64,000 bases of DNA, from positions 496,001 to 560,000 of the forward strand of contig NZ_SHNO01000001.1 of NCBI RefSeq assembly GCF_026262645.1, given 5' to 3'. The notes beneath the pieces are model-generated. The model made no database searches. It was given only the letters and a program-made list of their open reading frames with translations, and was not told where the DNA came from. The stretch comes from Candidatus Marimicrobium litorale (GTDB lineage Bacteria > Pseudomonadota > Gammaproteobacteria > Pseudomonadales > Halieaceae). The translations under genes and the position numbers were made by a program. Position 1 is the first letter of the stretch. Each line of letters opens with the position of its first letter. Positions 60,274 through 64,000 of the stretch are shown one piece after another.

Positions 60274-62565
60274 GTGACATCACGTGTGCAGCACAACAAC
60301 CTGTTCAAATGGCTGTTGGTAACAGCACTGGTCGCTTTGGGCGCATCGAAAGCGTTGGCCCAGTGTGGTGTTTTTCCGGACGGCAATATCGTACTGACGG
60401 TTCCCGAAGGAGGCAGCGTGACTTCCGCCTCTGGCGACTTCGATTGCGCCGAGGGGCAGGCGTGTGACTATACGGTGTCAGGACAAGCCTTCGACGAGAC
60501 CTTCACCGTCACCGCGGCGCCGGGATACTTCTTTCTGGGCTGGAAGGGCGACAGTGCCGCCTCCCTGTGCCAGAACGGCGGCAGCCCCTGTGCGGTCAGC
60601 CTGCCCACCGCCTGGCCGGATGTGGAGCCGGTGTATACCCTGGAGCCTATCTTCGAGGCGGATTACACCTGGGCGCCGGTGAGCCGGTCGACCGATAATA
60701 TTCAGCTCGCTGATTCCGACACTTTGCCGGTGAACGCGAACGTCTCTATTGAGCTTGAGCATTTCGATAATCTTGACTATAGCTGCGGCCTCTCCGGCAA
60801 CCACAGCTTCACGGTGGTGGGACCCTATAACGGCCAGAATATCAATGCGCCCTTGTGGGTCTACCTGCACAGCGGCGGTGCCGGCTACTTTGATGCCGGA
60901 CAGGTCTATCGGACGCAGGTTGGCCTCGACGCCAATTCCTTCAACCACGAGGAGAGCCTGGCAACACTGCGACTGGCAGATCCGGATCATCCTCTAGCGG
61001 GTAACGGCAGCCAGGACAACACGTTTACACGCAGGGTCCAGCAACGCTACCGCATGTTGGTGGTGGGCTACTGTGACCACGACAACTATTCCGGCATGGG
61101 CACCCCGTACCCGAATAATCCGGCAGGTGGCACCGTTGACGGGCTGCAGGCCGCGATGGCGGCCATTGAGTACGTGGCGACCACCTACAGCACCACGGAC
61201 ATTTTTGTGCACGGCACCGATGCGGGTTCCTTCGGCGCTTGGTCCGTGGGGCAGGCCTTTCACCAGTCGGGTACCACACTGACCGGCCTGATCATGGATT
61301 CGGGCATCGTGACGCCCCGTTATGACCAGATACTCTCCGAATTTACCGGTGACGCGGGCTTCCCCTACGGCGCAGGGTCCGATCAGCAGGGCTTGATCGA
61401 CAAGATTGGCATCTTTGCCAACCCGGACATGCCTTACCACCCGGAAGCCACTGTGAGCGCAGGCTTCGACGCCGTGCCCATGCTGGTGGTGGCCGGCAAG
61501 CTCGACCCGGAGGCGGGCGGCAACCAGCCGGCGATTCCTGCGGCATCGGGCGCGGGACAGGGCAACGTGGAATGGCTCTACGACGGTTTGCAGCAGGCGG
61601 TTAATGCCCAGGCGAATTCACCCCACCAGGTGGTGTTGGTAGATGGCGTAGCGGATGCGCCCACCATGCGGGCCGTGGATGACACCGCACACGACGCGGT
61701 GGATGCCTTTGTCAGCGGCGTGCTGGCCGGTAACCCGCCCCATCCTTCGTTTGCAGTGACGCCGCCCAGCGGGATCGTCGGTCAGAGGATGATGCTGATG
61801 GGCCACAGTTTCTTCAGGCCGTTTATAGACAGATTGCCTTTCCACGTCGAGCAAGCCGGTATCGTCGGCCACAGCCAGGAAAAGGAAACCTCCGGTGGTG
61901 CCAGCGGTACGCCCCTGGCCCTGTGGAACGATGCGGAACATCGCGCCAATATCCAGGCGGTACTGGACGCAGGTGATGTCGATTTGTTTGGTATGACCTG
62001 TTGCAACCTGGAGCAAACGCCCGAAGGGGAACTTGTTCTGACTCCCGAAGGGAACCCGATCCTGATCCTCGGCGCCTACACGATCTGGTTCGACTACGCA
62101 CTGGCGCAAAACCCGGATACCGCTTTCTTCATCAGTATGCCATGGATCGACTTCCCCACCGACTACGCTGATGCCACAGAATACGGAGACCTCTGGACCC
62201 TGTTTTATACCAACGTTATGCACCCCGCGGTGGACGATCTGCGTGCGCAGTACCCGGGTGTCACCATATACTCCATCCCTTATGGCCAAGCGTCCCATGA
62301 ATTATTCGCGCTGTTTGAAGCGGGCAACCTGCCGGATGTGAGCAATCTTCAGGGGCCTGGTGCAACGTCCTTGTATACTGACTACAAGGGACATGCCGGC
62401 GACGTTCTCAAGGCGCTCATAGAACTGATCTGGATCGATGCCATCTATGGCGTGGACCTCGATACCTACGCCTACGATCCCGGTTACCAGACCGACCTGA
62501 AAGCGCTGGCCAAGTCCATCATGGACGCGCACGATCCGGCCTATAACGGGCCTTATCGTCAATAA
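60274..62565 (+). CDS. large secreted protein: InlB-like beta domain + alpha/beta-hydrolase-like domain + SGNH-like domain
   Basis: A 763-residue exported protein. Residues 1-29 are a signal peptide ending SKALA-Q. A Cys-rich domain at about 31-125 (VPEGGSVTSASGDFDCAEGQ, then APGYFFLGWKGD) resembles divergent InlB B-repeats. An alpha/beta-hydrolase-like part follows: oxyanion segment LWVYLHSGGAG near 195, elbow VHGTDAGSFGAW near 312-323 with Asp where Ser is usual, and a possible His in DTAHDAV near 473. The C-terminal part opens LMGHSFFRPF near 510 and has DYKGHAGD near 703-710, resembling an SGNH esterase. GTG 60274 is chosen because GAGGGA lies seven bases upstream and the signal peptide then starts the protein; ATG 60241 is an alternative. 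The substrate is unknown. Confidence 0.8.
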   Translation: MTSRVQHNNLFKWLLVTALVALGASKALAQCGVFPDGNIVLTVPEGGSVTSASGDFDCAEGQACDYTVSGQAFDETFTVTAAPGYFFLGWKGDSAASLCQNGGSPCAVSLPTAWPDVEPVYTLEPIFEADYTWAPVSRSTDNIQLADSDTLPVNANVSIELEHFDNLDYSCGLSGNHSFTVVGPYNGQNINAPLWVYLHSGGAGYFDAGQVYRTQVGLDANSFNHEESLATLRLADPDHPLAGNGSQDNTFTRRVQQRYRMLVVGYCDHDNYSGMGTPYPNNPAGGTVDGLQAAMAAIEYVATTYSTTDIFVHGTDAGSFGAWSVGQAFHQSGTTLTGLIMDSGIVTPRYDQILSEFTGDAGFPYGAGSDQQGLIDKIGIFANPDMPYHPEATVSAGFDAVPMLVVAGKLDPEAGGNQPAIPAASGAGQGNVEWLYDGLQQAVNAQANSPHQVVLVDGVADAPTMRAVDDTAHDAVDAFVSGVLAGNPPHPSFAVTPPSGIVGQRMMLMGHSFFRPFIDRLPFHVEQAGIVGHSQEKETSGGASGTPLALWNDAEHRANIQAVLDAGDVDLFGMTCCNLEQTPEGELVLTPEGNPILILGAYTIWFDYALAQNPDTAFFISMPWIDFPTDYADATEYGDLWTLFYTNVMHPAVDDLRAQYPGVTIYSIPYGQASHELFALFEAGNLPDVSNLQGPGATSLYTDYKGHAGDVLKALIELIWIDAIYGVDLDTYAYDPGYQTDLKALAKSIMDAHDPAYNGPYRQ

Positions 62566-62580
62566 ACGAGTAGTGCAAAA

Positions 62581-62604
62581 GGGGACGGAATTAATTCCGT
62601 CTCC
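62581..62604. repeat. 24-base near-perfect palindrome
   Basis: GGGGACGGAATT directly followed by AATTCCGTCTCC, complementary except for one G-T position and with no loop bases. It lies 15 bases after the stop of the intact hydrolase gene and 22 bases before the remnant gene. It resembles the GGGGAC-type motifs found near REP-like elements in many proteobacteria, but no second copy was noticed here. It could also act as a weak transcription-stop structure. Confidence 0.6.
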
Positions 62605-62625
62605 TGATCCTTGAAAAAGGAAAAA

Positions 62626-62944
62626 GTGAAACGACTCACAAGAAACTTGCTTTGCGCCACCATCGTATCACTCAGTGTCGGTGCCAATTCCAGCACCTTG
62701 CGCATCAAGAATGCCGTGGAGGGTGGCGTGACCACCGTGTCGGCGGGTATAAACCGTCCGGCCGGGCAGATGTGCGATGTCAATGTTAGCGACGTCTTCC
62801 TCGACGAGATGGATCGATGCCATCTTTGGTGTAGATCTCGATAGCTGCGCCTATGACTGCGGTTACCAGCCAGCGCGTGCAGCCCTGGCTAATTCCATTA
62901 TGGATGCGCATGATCCGACCTATAACGGGCCCGACCGTGAGTGA
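62626..62944 (+). pseudogene. internally deleted paralogue of the tandem secreted hydrolase
   Basis: From GTG 62626 (AAGG upstream) the first about 60 codons encode a signal peptide and the start of the Cys-rich domain: NLLCATIVSLSVGA, STLRIKNAVEGGVTTVSAG, ending VSDVFLDE. This is close to the copy at 63057. At about 62807 the sequence jumps, in a different frame, to the last 44 codons of the family: WIDAIFGVDLDSCAYDCGYQ and SIMDAHDPTYNGPDRE, then TGA 62942-62944. These match the C-terminus of the protein at 60274 (WIDAIYGVDLD, SIMDAHDPAYNGP). Roughly 650 codons are missing and the join is out of frame, so no complete product is made. Confidence 0.85.
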
Positions 62945-63056
62945 CAGAGCGCCCGATAACATTTAGTTATTGAAAAATGACTATTATCAATTATCAATTA
63001 TTATTAGTGCAGGTTACGCTGTGTCGTAAATCACAGCGTCACATCGGTATAAAACA

Positions 63057-64000
63057 ATGCAAACGAAATCCGGGTCCGTCTTCCGTCTTTTGCTGTCTCT
63101 ACAGCGAGCGGCGCAAAAAAAACTGCTTTGCGCCGCCATTTTCTCACTCAGCGTGGCCGCCAGCGCCAGCACCCTGCGCATCGAGTCACCTGTAGAGGGT
63201 GGCGTTACCACCCTGTCGGCGGCCCTGGACTGCGCAGCGGGGCAGGAGTGCGATATTAGCATCAGCGATGTCTTCTTCGACGAGACCTTTGTCGCCGAGC
63301 CGGCACCCGGTTGGCAGTTTGACGGATGGAAGGCGAGACAATCAGGGTTTTGTGTTGGCGAGACGGGAAACTGCAGGGTCGATTCCTCTGCGTTTGAGGA
63401 TCTGACCCTACTGGACGACCCCGGCGTTATGCAATACCTCGAGCCGATGTTTGTCGTAGATCGAACTACAACAGGCATAGTGCTCGTAGCCGAACAAAGC
63501 CAGGTCTACTTCGGCATCGATTTTGATTTTGATTTCTATCGCAACACTGCCTATGACTGTGGTCTAAGCGGAAATTACACGTTCATGATCGTCAATCCAC
63601 CGAACGGTGACGAGACGACTGAAGCGCCACTATGGGTCTACCTGCACGGCGGCGGCGCCGGTTTTTATGACGATAATGGTGATTACCAAGCGGTCGGCAA
63701 TCAAACCGAAGACACCTGGAACCGCGAAGAAACCTTCGATGACTTTCTGGTCGAACAACTTCAAGCACGCACCCTTGAGAACGGACAGTTGAAAGATATC
63801 ACCCTCACAAGGCGCATTCAGGAGGGTTATCGTGTGGTCATCGTATCGATGTGCGACCACGACCAGTACTCCGGCCTTGGCACGTCTTACCTCAACAACC
63901 CCAACCCCGGTGCCGAGGTGAACGGCATGCAGGCCACTATGTCGGCGGTTGAATATACCGCCGCGAATTACCCGACTACCGAGGTATTCGCCCACGGCAC
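63057..64000 (+). CDS. second large secreted hydrolase-like protein (3' truncated by window)
   Basis: The frame is open from ATG 63057 to the window end (314 codons). After an unusual N-terminal stretch comes a signal-peptide-like segment (KKLLCAAIFSLSVAASA). A Cys-rich InlB-like domain follows (LRIESPVEGGVTTLSAALDC, FDETFVAEPAPGWQFDGW), then the hydrolase part with YDCGLSGNYTFMIVNPP, the oxyanion segment LWVYLHGGGAGFY and SMCDHDQYSGLGTSYLNNP. It is collinear with the protein at 60274 (DYSCGLSGNHSF, LWVYLHSGGAGYF, YCDHDNYSGMGTPYPNNP). The window stops at FAHGT, just before the nucleophile elbow residue. No strong ribosome site is seen before ATG 63057, so a later start is possible. Confidence 0.8.
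   Translation, partial: MQTKSGSVFRLLLSLQRAAQKKLLCAAIFSLSVAASASTLRIESPVEGGVTTLSAALDCAAGQECDISISDVFFDETFVAEPAPGWQFDGWKARQSGFCVGETGNCRVDSSAFEDLTLLDDPGVMQYLEPMFVVDRTTTGIVLVAEQSQVYFGIDFDFDFYRNTAYDCGLSGNYTFMIVNPPNGDETTEAPLWVYLHGGGAGFYDDNGDYQAVGNQTEDTWNREETFDDFLVEQLQARTLENGQLKDITLTRRIQEGYRVVIVSMCDHDQYSGLGTSYLNNPNPGAEVNGMQATMSAVEYTAANYPTTEVFAHG

Noticed and set aside
1-64000. tRNA or rRNA genes
   Set aside because: I looked for cloverleaf-like segments and T-loop sequences in the gaps and found none; a covariance search would be decisive.

Overview
The window looks like a chromosomal segment of an aerobic, probably marine gammaproteobacterium. The gene complement (CYP153-type P450, Baeyer-Villiger monooxygenase, several SDRs, acyl-CoA dehydrogenase and synthetases, pspF-pspABC, rmf, ppk, pepN, BatABD) would fit the OM60/NOR5 (Halieaceae) or Spongiibacteraceae area. 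That assignment is inferred from protein content, not from a marker gene. No rRNA, tRNA, CRISPR array, transposase gene or prophage was recognised.

Layout. 1-4.8 kb: a truncated DUF442 gene, Nudix hydrolase, cytochrome b561-type protein, GFA protein, cytochrome c' (minus), a KstD-like flavoprotein, and a candidate 35-residue ORF closed by a terminator. 4.9-8.0 kb: omega-aminotransferase, AEC transporter, 2OG-Fe(II) oxygenase. 8.4-17 kb: SDR / Baeyer-Villiger monooxygenase / SDR, DUF1810, then divergent acyl-CoA dehydrogenase and aldehyde dehydrogenase-glycerol kinase. 17-22 kb: an orphan B12-binding radical SAM gene behind a striking inverted repeat, then the phage-shock locus with pspF divergent from pspABC. 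22-30.6 kb: candidate sRNA, ppk, small housekeeping and stress genes, an orphan WYL regulator and a secreted M28 peptidase. 30.6-37 kb: DUF1853 divergent from nadK-glpG-DUF1315-DUF2797-pepN. 37-44 kb: a six-gene minus-strand MoxR-DUF58-DUF4381-BatA-BatB/C-BatD operon with an 18-bp coding tandem repeat. 44.4-50.6 kb: rmf, an acyl-CoA synthetase and glcDEF. 50.8-59.8 kb: a pseudogene with two in-frame TAA codons, SDR, CYP153-like P450 overlapping a PrpE-type ligase, a lipoprotein, a polysaccharide flippase, a second P450 and a small membrane protein. 60.3-64 kb: a tandem family of large secreted hydrolase-like proteins.

How the genes work together. Several clusters suggest growth on hydrophobic or cyclic carbon: terminal hydroxylation (CYP153), alcohol and ketone oxidation (SDRs), ring or ketone oxygenation (BVMO), ring dehydrogenation (KstD-like), aldehyde oxidation, CoA activation and acyl-CoA dehydrogenation. 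GlcDEF and GlpK feed two- and three-carbon compounds into central metabolism. Psp, Bat/MoxR, Rmf and polyphosphate kinase form an envelope and stationary-phase stress layer.

The least explained part is the right end. One intact tri-modular secreted protein (60274-62565) is followed by a remnant of a paralogue that lost its middle (62626-62944) and by a third copy leaving the window (63057-64000). In these proteins the alpha/beta-hydrolase nucleophile position reads GTDAG instead of GxSxG.
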